A DNA stretch of 64,000 nt from NCBI GenBank assembly GCA_963678585.2, contig CAXXGA010000002.1, positions 558,001-622,000 on the forward strand. Reading direction: 5' to 3'. A program made the translations under genes and the position numbers. This stretch comes from Breoghania sp963678585 (lineage in GTDB: Bacteria > Pseudomonadota > Alphaproteobacteria > Rhizobiales > Stappiaceae). Under the pieces are notes generated by a model. The model ran no database searches, was not told where the DNA came from, and saw only the letters and a program-made list of their open reading frames with translations. The number at the start of each line of letters is the position of its first letter. The stretch's first letter is position 1. Shown here one piece after another: positions 46,020 to 54,712 of this stretch.

Positions 46020-46745
46020 TCAGGGAACGAGGATCATCCGACCGCCCTCAACCCGCCATGAGGAAAAACGGTCGAGCGCGTTCATGCCGAACAGGCTCGT
46101 ATCCAGCATGCCGTCGCGCGCGACGAAGGCTCTGATATTGCTGAGCGTTGCGCCTGCGATTTCCAGCTTCGAAATACGTACGGGCGCGACCTGTGAACGT
46201 CCGTTGGCGGTGGAGACCACCGCGCCGAAGTGGAGATTGGCGACGTCGATCCCGGCGTCGCGCGCATCGCGGGCCGACAGCGTCACCATGCTCGCGCCTG
46301 TATCGACCAGAAAGCGCACGGGCGCGCCGTTTACCGTGGCATCCACCACGTAATGGCCGGATCTGTCGCGTGCCAGCGCAACGGTGCCGTCGCCCTGTTC
46401 CACCGCCATGCCGGGCATCAGAGAGCCCATCACCCGATAGGCCATGTCCTCAAGCTCGTAGCGCATGGAATAGCCCGCGACGAGGATGAGCCCCAGTCCG
46501 CCCCAAAGGATGATCGCGTTGAGGACTTCGCCCAGCCGCGGTCGGGCAAAGATCATGCTTGCGGCTAGAACCAGGCCGATGATTGCAAGCTTCACGAAGG
46601 CCGGGCCGGAGCGGTCCAGCGTCGCTTCGCTCACGTCAGTCGGATCCCAGAACGCAAAGAAATAGACGGCAGCGCCTGCAATGGTGCCTGCCAGCACCAG
46701 AAGCATCAGTCCGGTTAGGAAGCGGCCGGGGCCCGGTCGTCTCAT
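46020..46745 (-). CDS. Membrane-anchored retropepsin-like aspartic protease
   Basis: The product is 241 aa. Three hydrophobic helices lie near 10-33, 50-66 and 76-92. A single-lobe aspartic protease domain then runs from about 120, with the active-site motif VRFLVDTGASMVTLSARDA and the C-terminal DTSLFGMNALDRFSSWRVEG. This is the TIGR02281-type clan AA family common in alphaproteobacteria; it would work as a dimer in the periplasm. The start overlaps the stop of the DUF1289 gene by 4 bases (ATGA). Confidence 0.87.
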   Translation of the reverse strand: MRRPGPGRFLTGLMLLVLAGTIAGAAVYFFAFWDPTDVSEATLDRSGPAFVKLAIIGLVLAASMIFARPRLGEVLNAIILWGGLGLILVAGYSMRYELEDMAYRVMGSLMPGMAVEQGDGTVALARDRSGHYVVDATVNGAPVRFLVDTGASMVTLSARDARDAGIDVANLHFGAVVSTANGRSQVAPVRISKLEIAGATLSNIRAFVARDGMLDTSLFGMNALDRFSSWRVEGGRMILVP

Positions 46746-46936
46746 CCGCTGATCGCCTCCATCTTCGCCAGCCGGTCCGGCAATGCCGCCATGATCCGCT
46801 CGCGCTCATCGTCGCTCATGCGGATCCAGCCCGCAATCTCGTCGCGCGATCGCCCGCACCCCCGGCAAAGACCGCTTTCGGGCTCCACCGAGCAGACGGA
46901 TGTGCAAGGGGTCTTGATCGCGGATTTCACAGGCAT
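46742..46936 (-). CDS. DUF1289 small Cys-rich protein
   Basis: The product is 64 aa from ATG 46936 (MPVKSAIKTPCTSVC). Four Cys in the pattern CxxxC...CRGC, with GLCRGCGRSRDEIAGW, mark the DUF1289 domain, which probably binds iron or zinc. Function is unknown. A GTG at 46954 in frame is less likely, because GGAG lies 5 bases before the ATG. That site is buried in a perfect 8-bp hairpin. It is cotranscribed with the retropepsin-like gene. Confidence 0.88.
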   Translation of the reverse strand: MPVKSAIKTPCTSVCSVEPESGLCRGCGRSRDEIAGWIRMSDDERERIMAALPDRLAKMEAISG

Positions 46937-46937
46937 T

Positions 46938-46965
46938 CCGGCTCCTTTTCGCACCTTGGAGCCGG
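46938..46965 (-). promoter_or_regulatory. Hairpin covering the DUF1289 ribosome binding site
   Basis: On the minus strand CCGGCTCC (46965-46958) pairs with GGAGCCGG (46945-46938), a perfect 8-bp stem with a 12-base loop. The right arm contains the GGAG site and ends one base before the ATG. It would hide the site in the RNA. Confidence 0.5.
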
Positions 46966-47066
46966 GTGCCGCGGCCCTCCAAAGATAAGATCAGGAGCCG
47001 TCATGGCAAGCGCCGGCTCGCCTCGTCGGCAATTTGCCTGCCCGCAATGAGCATGCGCGCTGTCGC

Positions 47067-48245
47067 CTATTGCGCGCCGAATATCTGTATCGGTGCGCTC
47101 AGGATGGCCTTTGGCACCGTAAGCACGACATTCGCGCCGCGCCCGATCAGATCGCCAACCTTGCCACCCGTGGGTGAGGGGGCTTCGGTCTCTTCGCCAA
47201 GCTGGCTGTGCAGGATCGCCTTTCTGAGATTGGGCCCGATCTGGGCGATCTCGGCGAACTTGGAATGGTTTGCGGAATCGCCGCGCAGTTCCGTCAGATC
47301 GATGACGATGGCCCCGAGTTCGGCCAGTTCTTCAGGGTGTTCGTAGCGCCCGACGCGCTGCTTGCCGCCGCTGATCAGGCTGGAGGCCTGCAACGCGCGG
47401 TCATCGCGCGAAACAAGGATCAGGAACGGCTTTTCCGGCTTTCCGGTGCGCTGGAGCTGCTGCTTGAAGAGGTCGATATCGATATCGGGCGCAGCCAACG
47501 CCACTGTGCCGAAGTTGTCGCGGGTGATCCCGCGCGGTGAAATCGAGATCTGGCGCATGGTTTCCAGAAGGAGATAGGTGCCCATGGAATGCGCGAGGAT
47601 ATCGATCCGCTCCACGCCCGAAGCCACGAGGTCGCGTATTGTCCGCTCCAATGCATCGCGGGCGATCTGGGCGCTGTTGATGTCGTAGACATAGTCCGTC
47701 ACCTTGCCGCCGGACGCCCATGTGAAGAGCACCGGAACGCTCGGCACCTGCGCATCGTGAACGACTTGCGTGAACCGGTAGAGCGCCTCGGCGTAGCGCG
47801 TGTTGTAGCCGTGCACGAACAGGAAGGCGCGGCGATGTCCGGGTTTGCGCTTGGCCAGTTCCTTGCGCATCTCCGCCCGGAAGGCGGCGCTATCCTTCAG
47901 GTATCCGGCCGATCGCAGGGTGAAGTCGGTCGCGGGATCCCCCGGAGGCACGCTCGGCCATTCGATCTGCCCCGGCTTGTGGGCAGGTGGCACGGAAACC
48001 GTCGCGGTCGCAAAGTTCAGTTCATCGCCGCGCTCGCTGGTGAAATAGGTCGCCGACACGGTGGCGCGCTGGCGGGTGGTGGCGACGATGATCGTGTGAG
48101 CGAGCGCGCCGTCTTCCGCCGCTTGCGAAATCTTGAGCGAACCGGGGCCGGGCCGGGTGGCGCAGCCCGCCAGAAACACGGCAGTCGCGAGAATGACGAC
48201 TGTCCGCCGGAGCAGGTCGGAGCGGGGCGCGATATCTGTGTTCAT
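47067..48245 (-). CDS. Lipoprotein alpha/beta hydrolase (DUF900)
   Basis: The product is 392 aa. The signal peptide ends in the lipobox LAGC (residues 25-28), so the protein should be lipid-anchored. The hydrolase part shows the oxyanion strand RAFLFVHGYNTRYAEALYRF and the nucleophile elbow DILAHSMGTYLLLETMR, where GHSMG-like AHSMG holds the Ser. These DUF900 proteins are esterase-like with no defined substrate. It stands alone, divergent from cobT. Confidence 0.87.
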   Translation of the reverse strand: MNTDIAPRSDLLRRTVVILATAVFLAGCATRPGPGSLKISQAAEDGALAHTIIVATTRQRATVSATYFTSERGDELNFATATVSVPPAHKPGQIEWPSVPPGDPATDFTLRSAGYLKDSAAFRAEMRKELAKRKPGHRRAFLFVHGYNTRYAEALYRFTQVVHDAQVPSVPVLFTWASGGKVTDYVYDINSAQIARDALERTIRDLVASGVERIDILAHSMGTYLLLETMRQISISPRGITRDNFGTVALAAPDIDIDLFKQQLQRTGKPEKPFLILVSRDDRALQASSLISGGKQRVGRYEHPEELAELGAIVIDLTELRGDSANHSKFAEIAQIGPNLRKAILHSQLGEETEAPSPTGGKVGDLIGRGANVVLTVPKAILSAPIQIFGAQ

Positions 48246-48564
48246 TCGCTCTTTATGCCGGGCATTGCGATCCGACCCGTCAGACGATGGCAGGGCCGGG
48301 GATGAGTGCGCGAGGCAGAACTCTAACGCGCAGACTATTGCAGCCTTATTGCGAAACAGGCAAGGAAACGAGGTGGCGCAGTTTTTCCCCGCACTGTTAC
48401 GCGCCCATCACATCGCTGTCGAAAACGCCAATGTGCGACGCGGCGGTGGCAAACTTTCCCTCGCGGCCCTTGAGGATGGGAACGGCGCTTGTAATTGAAC
48501 ATGTGCGGTTTATAGAACTGCCAAAACCTAATCGCACGACGTTCATCCGATCCGGAGATCTCCC
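48246..48564. other. Intergenic region between the DUF900 and cobT genes
   Basis: This 319-base gap holds the divergent promoters. I looked for a cobalamin riboswitch ahead of cobT and saw no convincing B12 box or the associated stems. No gene is supported. Confidence 0.5.
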
Positions 48565-49590
48565 ATGCCGCATACCTCCACGGGGCTGCCCTTTGACGAC
48601 ATCCGCAACCTGTTTCCCGAATTGCTCGGGCCCGATGCCGCGGCTGTGAAGGTGGTCCGTGAGCGCGAGGCGGAGCTTGCCAAGCCGCAAGGCGGGCTGG
48701 GTCGGCTGGAAGATATCGTAGCCTGGCTAGCCGCGTGGCAGGGTGCGCAGAAGCCGAAGATCACCCACCCGCTCGTGGCGATCTTTGCGGGCAACCATGG
48801 CGTTGCCGGTCAGGGCGTGTCGGCTTTCCGCCAAGAGGTCACGCATCAGACGGTCTCGAATTTCGCCGCCGGGGGTGCCGCGGTCAACCAGATCTGCATC
48901 GCCTACGACCTCGGCCTGAAGGTTTTCGAACTGGCGCTGGAATACCCCACCAACGACATCACGGTCGATGCCGCGATGGACGAGAAGACCTGCGCCGCCA
49001 CCATGGCCTATGGCATGGAAGCGGTGGCGGGCGGCATCGACCTGCTGGCCATCGGCGACGTCGGGATCGGGAGCACCACCGTGGCCTCCGCCATCCTGCA
49101 CGCGCTTTTCGGCGGCAAGCCGTCCGATTGGGTGGGGCAGGGCAGCGGTGTAGATGCGCAGGGCGTCGCCCGCAAGGCGGAGATCGTTGCCCGGGCGGTC
49201 GCTCTCAATGAGGGCGCGCTGGGCGATCCGCTGGAAGTGCTGCGCCGCCTCGGCGGTCGCGAGATTGCGGCGATGGCAGGCGCCGTCCTCGCCGGTCGTC
49301 TCCAGCGTGTGCCCGTCATCGTCGACGGCTTCGTGGCAACAGCGGCCGCCGCCGTTCTTTACGCGATGGACCCGTCCTCGCTCGATCACTGCCTCTTCGG
49401 CCATGTCACGAGCGAGCCGGGCCATGCCCGTGCGCTGGAAATCATGGGCAAGAAGCCTTTGCTCGATCTCGGCCTGCAGGTGGGGGAAGGCGTCGGAGCC
49501 GCCCTTGCCATGGGGCTGGTGAAGGCAGCCGCACAGGCCCACGAAGGCATGGCCACCTTCGAGATGGCGGGCGTCAGCAGGCCGCTCTGA
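48565..49590 (+). CDS. cobT: Nicotinate-nucleotide dimethylbenzimidazole phosphoribosyltransferase
   Basis: The product is 341 aa. CobT makes alpha-ribazole phosphate from nicotinate mononucleotide and 5,6-dimethylbenzimidazole, the lower-ligand step of vitamin B12. Motifs seen are LAKPQGGLGRLEDI, FAGNHGVAGQGVSAF, AIGDVGIGSTTVASAI, IVDGFVATAAAAVL, HCLFGHVTSEPGH and the terminal LDLGLQVGEGVGAALAMGLV. GGAG lies about 10 bases before the ATG. No other cob genes are near; the next gene is a convergent kinase. Confidence 0.96.
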   Translation: MPHTSTGLPFDDIRNLFPELLGPDAAAVKVVREREAELAKPQGGLGRLEDIVAWLAAWQGAQKPKITHPLVAIFAGNHGVAGQGVSAFRQEVTHQTVSNFAAGGAAVNQICIAYDLGLKVFELALEYPTNDITVDAAMDEKTCAATMAYGMEAVAGGIDLLAIGDVGIGSTTVASAILHALFGGKPSDWVGQGSGVDAQGVARKAEIVARAVALNEGALGDPLEVLRRLGGREIAAMAGAVLAGRLQRVPVIVDGFVATAAAAVLYAMDPSSLDHCLFGHVTSEPGHARALEIMGKKPLLDLGLQVGEGVGAALAMGLVKAAAQAHEGMATFEMAGVSRPL

Positions 49591-49616
49591 GGCAGTCAGA
49601 TGAGGGAAGGGGCGTT

Positions 49617-51170
49617 CTAGGACGCCTTTTTCATGCCCGGGCCGGTATTGGGACCGGCGGTCGGGCGATAGGTCGGCTCCACGGCGGGCATTTCCTCCAG
49701 CACGCGTGAGCGCGGGAAGGTGATGATCGCCTCGGTGCCCTCGCGCAGCTTGGATTTCAGTTCCAGCTTGCCGCCGTGCATGTTCATCAGCGCCTGCACG
49801 ATGGGAAGGCCGAGGCCGGTGCCCTGTTCGGCGCTCTTGATTGCCAGCGATCCTTGCCCGAAGGCCTGAAGGACGACCGGAATTTCGTCCGCCGGAATTC
49901 CGGGGCCGTTGTCGCGCACCATCACATATTGGCCGCCGCCCGCGGTCCAGCCCGCCTTGACTGAGATCTCGCCGCCGCTCGGCGTGAACTTGATCGCGTT
50001 CGTCATCAGGTTGAGAACCACCTGCCGGATGGCGCGTTCATCCGCCCACAGCTTCGGCAGTCCCTCCTGGAACTGGTCCGTGATCGTCAGGCCCTTGTTC
50101 TTGGCGCGCAGCTTCATCAGGTGGATGCAGTCTTCCACCAGATAGGGCAGCTGGATCGCCTCCTCGTGCAGCTCGTATTTGCCCGCCTCGATGCGCGAGA
50201 GGTCGAGGATCTCGTTGATCAGGTTCAGAAGATGCTGGCCGGAGGTGTGAATGTCCCCGGCATATTCGCGATAGGTCTTGTTTTCCAGCGGGCCCAGAAC
50301 CTCGTTCTTGAGCACTTCGGAAAACCCGAGAATGGCGTTGAGCGGGGTGCGCAGCTCGTGGCTCATCGTGGCCAGGAAGCGCGACTTGGCGAGATTGGCT
50401 TCCTCCGCGCGCCTGCGGCTGTCGTCGCTCACGGCCTTGGCCTGCTCAAGCTCGATGATCAGTTCGTCCTTCTGCGCGCGATATTCCAGCATCATTACAT
50501 TGGAGGAAAACATGCGATGGCCAAGGATCGCGAAGAAGATCTGCGCCCCGATCCCCATGCCACTCATGGCAAAGAAGATCGGTTCATCCGTCTGCATGAA
50601 CGCAAACGTCATGGCAGCCGTGATAGGCACCGTTGCGGCATAGAGTGCGCCGGGAATGTTCGACGACAGCATGGTCATCATCGCGATGATGACGAGAACG
50701 GTGGCGAACTGGAAGACCTCGAAATGCTCCGGGACGCCGCCCATCTGGAGCATCATGAGCGAGGCCCAGGCAAGGCCTTGCAGGAAATCGCCGGTGATGA
50801 AATTGCGCCGCCAGCGTTTCAGGTCGATACCGGCAATCGGGGTCTTTTCGAAGCGGCGGGCCATCGAAAGCTGCAGCATATGCGCCAGCATGACCGCGCC
50901 GAACCAGCCGATGATCATCAATCCGCCGAGCCAGAAATAGCAGATCGTGGTGATGATCAGCGCAAAGGCGGGGACGGCGAATGTCGCGGAAATGCGCGTC
51001 TTGGCGTAGATGAGCGCCAGTTCGTAGTCGAAATCGGCACGCATTCCGGATGAATTGCCGAGCTGTTCGCGCGCGGATTTGACGGTGCGCGAAACCGCAC
51101 GCCGTCGTCCGGCGCGCAGGCTGTTCTGCGCCGTTTTTTCTGCGGTCGATGCGTAGTGTTCGACGTGCAT
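49617..51170 (-). CDS. Membrane sensor histidine kinase, DivJ/PleC-like
   Basis: The product is 517 aa from ATG 51170; an upstream open frame is not family-like. Residues 55-220 hold about six membrane helices with short loops and no clear PAS domain. The H-box is MSHELRTPLNAILGFSEV with the phospho-His at 271, followed by NEVLGPLENKTYREYAGDIH, the signature of the PleC/DivJ/PdhS group of alphaproteobacterial cell-cycle kinases. The ATPase part has NLMTNAIKFTP, DNGPGIP and GTGLGLPI. The multi-helix layout without PAS resembles DivJ more than PleC. No partner response regulator is adjacent. Confidence 0.85.
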   Translation of the reverse strand: MHVEHYASTAEKTAQNSLRAGRRRAVSRTVKSAREQLGNSSGMRADFDYELALIYAKTRISATFAVPAFALIITTICYFWLGGLMIIGWFGAVMLAHMLQLSMARRFEKTPIAGIDLKRWRRNFITGDFLQGLAWASLMMLQMGGVPEHFEVFQFATVLVIIAMMTMLSSNIPGALYAATVPITAAMTFAFMQTDEPIFFAMSGMGIGAQIFFAILGHRMFSSNVMMLEYRAQKDELIIELEQAKAVSDDSRRRAEEANLAKSRFLATMSHELRTPLNAILGFSEVLKNEVLGPLENKTYREYAGDIHTSGQHLLNLINEILDLSRIEAGKYELHEEAIQLPYLVEDCIHLMKLRAKNKGLTITDQFQEGLPKLWADERAIRQVVLNLMTNAIKFTPSGGEISVKAGWTAGGGQYVMVRDNGPGIPADEIPVVLQAFGQGSLAIKSAEQGTGLGLPIVQALMNMHGGKLELKSKLREGTEAIITFPRSRVLEEMPAVEPTYRPTAGPNTGPGMKKAS

Positions 51171-51453
51171 TGGGCTCGCGTACGAAACGTGTTGTCTCAA
51201 TGAGCCGCCATCGCCGTTCGTCCGCACAAAACCGCGGGACGAGCGGCCACACCGGCCCGAACTTAACAGAGTGTGGCGATAATTCCTTAAGAACAGATTC
51301 AACGGCGTGGTTAATTGGCAACCAAATTTCGATCTAGGCATTAATGCGATGGTTGGAATAATCAGACGAAAAACCTGACAGGTACCGCTTGCCGCGCCCC
51401 TCCCGTCATGCTCGATTGTCGTGACAGATCACGATGAGGGGAGGATTTCATCG

Positions 51454-52065
51454 ATGAAACTTTATGACGGAGGGCGCGCGCCCAATCCCCGCCGGGTTCG
51501 GGTATTTCTGGCGGAAAAGGGCGTGGATGTGACGCTGGAGCCGGTCGATATCGGCGCGCTGGAGCACAAGAGCGACAGCTTTACCGAACTCAACCCCTAT
51601 CAGCAGCTTCCCGTTCTGGAACTCGATGACGGCACGCGGATCTCCGAAACGGTGGCCATTTGCCGCTACATCGAGGAAACCCACCCCGAGCCGCCGCTTT
51701 TCGGCGTAAACGCCATCGACCGCGCGATAGTGGAGATGTGGCAGCGGCGCATCGAGATCGGGCTTTTCCTGCGCGTCGCAGCGGTTTTCCGCCATCTGCA
51801 TCCGGCGATGAAGGAACTGGAAGTGCCGCAGGTCCCCGATTGGGGCGAGGCGAATCGGCCCAAGGTGCTGGAGCAGTTCCGTTTTCTGGATGATGAACTG
51901 GCGACCCGCCCCTTCATCGCGGGCGATCGCTTCACCATTGCCGACATCACCGGCATGATCGCCCTCGATTTCTGCAAGCCCGCAAAGATCGATATCCCTG
52001 AGGATCTGACCAATCTCCAGCGCTGGTATGCGGCGGTCAAAGCCCGGCCCAGCGCCAAGGCGTGA
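51454..52065 (+). CDS. Glutathione S-transferase family protein
   Basis: The product is 203 aa from ATG 51454 (MKLYDGGRAPNPRRVRVFLA), after GAGGGGAGGA. The N-terminal thioredoxin-like domain keeps the glutathione site (NPYQQLPVLEL, then RISETVAICRYIEE), and the C-terminal half is all helical. The nu/theta-like start (APNPRRVR) suggests Ser- or Asn-type chemistry. The substrate is not evident. Confidence 0.9.
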   Translation: MKLYDGGRAPNPRRVRVFLAEKGVDVTLEPVDIGALEHKSDSFTELNPYQQLPVLELDDGTRISETVAICRYIEETHPEPPLFGVNAIDRAIVEMWQRRIEIGLFLRVAAVFRHLHPAMKELEVPQVPDWGEANRPKVLEQFRFLDDELATRPFIAGDRFTIADITGMIALDFCKPAKIDIPEDLTNLQRWYAAVKARPSAKA

Positions 52066-52115
52066 TGGGAAGGGCAGGTCTGCGCCATTCCGTGTGAGGT
52101 TGGAGATTTGAGGTT

Positions 52116-52253
52116 GTGGCCCATCCTTCGAGACGGGCCTGACGGCCCTCCTCAGGATGACGTTCCCGTGTTGTCAGTGGGCAGGAAGCCAACAACAACC
52201 ACAACGTCATCCTGAGGAGCGGTCGCGAGACCGCGTCTCGAAGGATGGGCCAC
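52116..52253. repeat. Large intergenic inverted repeat (REP-like element)
   Basis: The left arm (52116-52163), starting GTGGCCCATCCTTCGAGACG, and the right arm (52204-52253), ending in its reverse complement, enclose a 40-base spacer. Each arm also has its own short internal hairpin between the conserved CTTCGAGACG and CTCAGGATGACG boxes. Such CATCCTTCGAGAC/CTCAGGATGACG palindromes are dispersed repeats in many Hyphomicrobiales genomes. It lies between the GST and UDG-like genes. Confidence 0.85.
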
Positions 52254-52314
52254 CTCCCGTAGTCCCACCGTTCCCGCCTCGCACTCTCGCTCGATTGGGG
52301 TATGCTCTCGGCCA

Positions 52315-52962
52315 ATGACCAAGCCATCTTCCCCGTACACCCCCGAACTTGCGCCTCTGCTGGCGGAAGTCCGCGCCTGCCGGATCTGCGTCGAGGCCCC
52401 CATGCGTGCGCCGCTGCCGCATGAACCGCGCCCGGTCATCCGCGCATCGACGACCGCACGACTTTGCATCGCCGGGCAAGCGCCCGGAACCCGCGTCCAT
52501 GCGACGGGCATTCCCTTCAACGATCCTTCGGGCGACCGGCTACGCGATTGGCTGGGCGTGGGTCGCGAGACCTTTTACGACGAGGCGCGGCTCGCCATCG
52601 TGCCTATGGGCTTCTGCTTTCCCGGTCTTGACGCCAAGGGCGGAGACTTGCCGCCGCGCCGCGAATGCGCAGTGCACTGGCATGGTCGCCTCTTCAAAGC
52701 CATGCCGCAGATCGAACTGGTGCTGGCAATCGGCCAGTATGCGCAAAGCTATCATCTGGGAAAAGCGCGCCGCGCCTCGCTTTCGGCCACGGTTGCCGAC
52801 TGGCGGACGATCCTCACTGAGGATCGCGCTCCCCGCATCCTGCCCCTGCCGCACCCCTCCTGGCGCAACAACGCCTGGCTGAAACGCAATCCGTGGTTTG
52901 AGGACGAGCTTCTGCCGGTGCTGCGCGCGGAAGTCGCGCGTCTGATCGGGCAGGGGGACTGA
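52315..52962 (+). CDS. Uracil-DNA glycosylase superfamily protein
   Basis: The product is 215 aa. Motif 1 is IAGQAPGTRVHATGIPFND (GxxPG type), and the C-terminal motif is PLPHPSWRNNAWLKRN with the HPS triad. An N-terminal CRIC pair is present, but the four-Cys Fe-S pattern of family 4 enzymes is not complete. The protein may remove uracil or another damaged base, or may be inactive. The reported substrate of this small subgroup is unknown to me. The gene stands alone after the palindromic repeat. Confidence 0.78.
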   Translation: MTKPSSPYTPELAPLLAEVRACRICVEAPMRAPLPHEPRPVIRASTTARLCIAGQAPGTRVHATGIPFNDPSGDRLRDWLGVGRETFYDEARLAIVPMGFCFPGLDAKGGDLPPRRECAVHWHGRLFKAMPQIELVLAIGQYAQSYHLGKARRASLSATVADWRTILTEDRAPRILPLPHPSWRNNAWLKRNPWFEDELLPVLRAEVARLIGQGD

Positions 52963-52966
52963 AAGC

Positions 52967-52998
52967 AAAAACCGGGCACGCATGGCGCACCCGGTTTG
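52967..52998. terminator. Imperfect bidirectional hairpin terminator
   Basis: AAACCGGG pairs with CCCGGTTT around a partly paired loop, between the UDG-like and rhodanese genes. AAAAA at the left end gives a U run on the minus strand after the rhodanese gene. Confidence 0.6.
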
Positions 52999-53028
52999 CC
53001 TGGAAGTCCGCAAGGAAACGGCTTGGGA

Positions 53029-53973
53029 TCAGCCCTTCCTGCCTTCGCCCAGTAGGACGGGGCGCTTCGGGTCGAGCGTCCAGCCGACCATCGAGGCGTC
53101 ATAGAGCCGGACATTCTCGTAACCAAGCAACTCATGCAGCACGAACCAGTTGGCCGAGGCCCAGTGGCCGGTGTTGCAGTAGGAAACGATGTCGGCCTCC
53201 TTGTCGGCGAGCTTGACGCTCGCGATCATCGCAAGCTCAGGCTTGGACTTCAGCTTGCCGGTCTTTGCATCGATGAAACTGTTGTAGTCGAGGCCCACTG
53301 CGCCGGGCAGGCGGCCGGGGCGCGGGGCAAGCTTGTGCTTGTCCTTGCCCACGAAGAAGGACGCCGGGCGTGCATCCAGAAGAACGGTGTCCGTTCCGAC
53401 GCTGTCTGCCACTTCGTCGGTGGAGATGGCGATGGTGGGATCGGGCTTGGCGGTGAAGAACACCCCGTCGGGTGCCGCTGCCGTGTTCCGAACGGGCTTG
53501 CCTTCCGCGTTCCAGGCGCGCATGCCGCCATCGAGAAGCCCGACATTCGTCAAGCCAAGCTCCTTCAGCGTCCAGTAGACGCGCGTTCCGGCGGAAAAGT
53601 CGGTGCCGTTTTCGCCGCTGCTCACCACCACGACGGCGACGTCCCCGTTGATGCCGATGGACGAGAGATAGGTTTCCAGCCCCTCCACGCTCGACATCTG
53701 GCCGGGAACCCCGTCCTGCTTGCTGCGCCACGGGCCGGGATAGGGGGTCGTGACCGCGCCGGGCACATACACGGGCTTGGCGGTGCCCTTTTTCTTGTCG
53801 TCCGCTGCGGAGCGGAAGTTCACATCGAGGACCACCAGATCCTCTTCGCCCAGATGGGCCTGAAGCCAGTCGGTCGAGACCAGCGGCGTGAGCGCGGGTG
53901 CGGCCAGCGAGGCGGTGGCTGAAATCGCAACCGTCGCAACCGCCGCGACGAGGCTCTTGAAGGGAGGCAGCAT
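53029..53973 (-). CDS. Exported sulfurtransferase with two rhodanese domains
   Basis: The product is 314 aa. A signal peptide (MLPPFKSLVAAVATVAISAT) ends near SLA/AP, so it acts in the periplasm. The first rhodanese domain (about 35-155) lacks the active Cys; the second (170-300) has the catalytic loop SYCNTGHWASANW. The CRKGVT-type loop of thiosulfate sulfurtransferases is not seen, so the donor is uncertain. It would move sulfane sulfur to a thiol or cyanide. Confidence 0.87.
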   Translation of the reverse strand: MLPPFKSLVAAVATVAISATASLAAPALTPLVSTDWLQAHLGEEDLVVLDVNFRSAADDKKKGTAKPVYVPGAVTTPYPGPWRSKQDGVPGQMSSVEGLETYLSSIGINGDVAVVVVSSGENGTDFSAGTRVYWTLKELGLTNVGLLDGGMRAWNAEGKPVRNTAAAPDGVFFTAKPDPTIAISTDEVADSVGTDTVLLDARPASFFVGKDKHKLAPRPGRLPGAVGLDYNSFIDAKTGKLKSKPELAMIASVKLADKEADIVSYCNTGHWASANWFVLHELLGYENVRLYDASMVGWTLDPKRPVLLGEGRKG

Positions 53974-54151
53974 GGGGGATCTCCTCGGTGTCCGTTGCGG
54001 AAGGAATTGACATTCAGATGCAAAAAGGGCAAGCGTGCTGAAGCTCGGAGTTAGAAGAAAAATCTAAATTTCTACGTATCGTGATGCGCAAGAGAAAATG
54101 AATGTTCTTATGTTCGCAAAGCGTAGAAAATAATTTCAGGAATATTCACCT

Positions 54152-54646
54152 ATGATCGACAAGGTCGACCGTCGCATTCTCTCCATCCTGCAAACGGACG
54201 CGACCGTGCCCGTGGCCGAGATCGGCCGCCGGGTGGGGTTGTCCACGACGCCGTGCTGGCGGCGCATCCAGAAGCTGGAGGAAGACGGCGTTATCCGGAA
54301 GCGGGTGGCGGTCCTCGACGCCACCAAGGTCAACGCCAAGGTGACGGCCTTCGTGTCGATCACCACCAACCAGCACACCGACGACTGGCTGAAGAAATTC
54401 GCCGACGTGATCCGCGAGTTTCCCGAGGTCGTGGAGTTCTATCGCATGGCAGGGTCCGTCGATTACCTGCTGCGCGTTGTCGTGCCCGATATCGGGGCCT
54501 ATGACGTCTTTTACAAAAAGCTGATCGCGAAGATCGATATCGCCGATGTCTCCACCACCTTCGCGATGGAGCAGATCAAGAACACCAGCGAATTGCCGCT
54601 TAACTACATCGTGATCGGCAAGGACCGCGGAGGCTCGCAGGATTGA
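54152..54646 (+). CDS. Lrp/AsnC-family transcriptional regulator
   Basis: The product is 164 aa. The N-terminal HTH reads VAEIGRRVGLSTTPCWRRIQ and the C-terminal RAM domain has VVEFYRMAGSVDYLLRVVVP, where an amino acid usually binds. It stands alone. Its target is unknown, though an amino-acid ABC system lies a few kb downstream on the other strand. GGAA lies a few bases before the ATG. Confidence 0.9.
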   Translation: MIDKVDRRILSILQTDATVPVAEIGRRVGLSTTPCWRRIQKLEEDGVIRKRVAVLDATKVNAKVTAFVSITTNQHTDDWLKKFADVIREFPEVVEFYRMAGSVDYLLRVVVPDIGAYDVFYKKLIAKIDIADVSTTFAMEQIKNTSELPLNYIVIGKDRGGSQD

Positions 54647-54678
54647 GCCGGGGGCGGCTCTGCGTGCTGGTGTGAAAC

Positions 54679-54700
54679 CGGGCGGCGTTGCCGCCGCCCG
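54679..54700 (+). terminator. Hairpin after the Lrp gene
   Basis: CGGGCGGC (54679-54686) pairs with GCCGCCCG (54693-54700), 6-base loop. It lies between the convergent Lrp and dehydrogenase genes and could serve both. Confidence 0.6.
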
Positions 54701-54712
54701 CTTCGTCAGGTG

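Noticed and set aside
48246..48564. Possible cobalamin riboswitch before cobT
   Set aside because: No B12 box or typical stems were found by eye.
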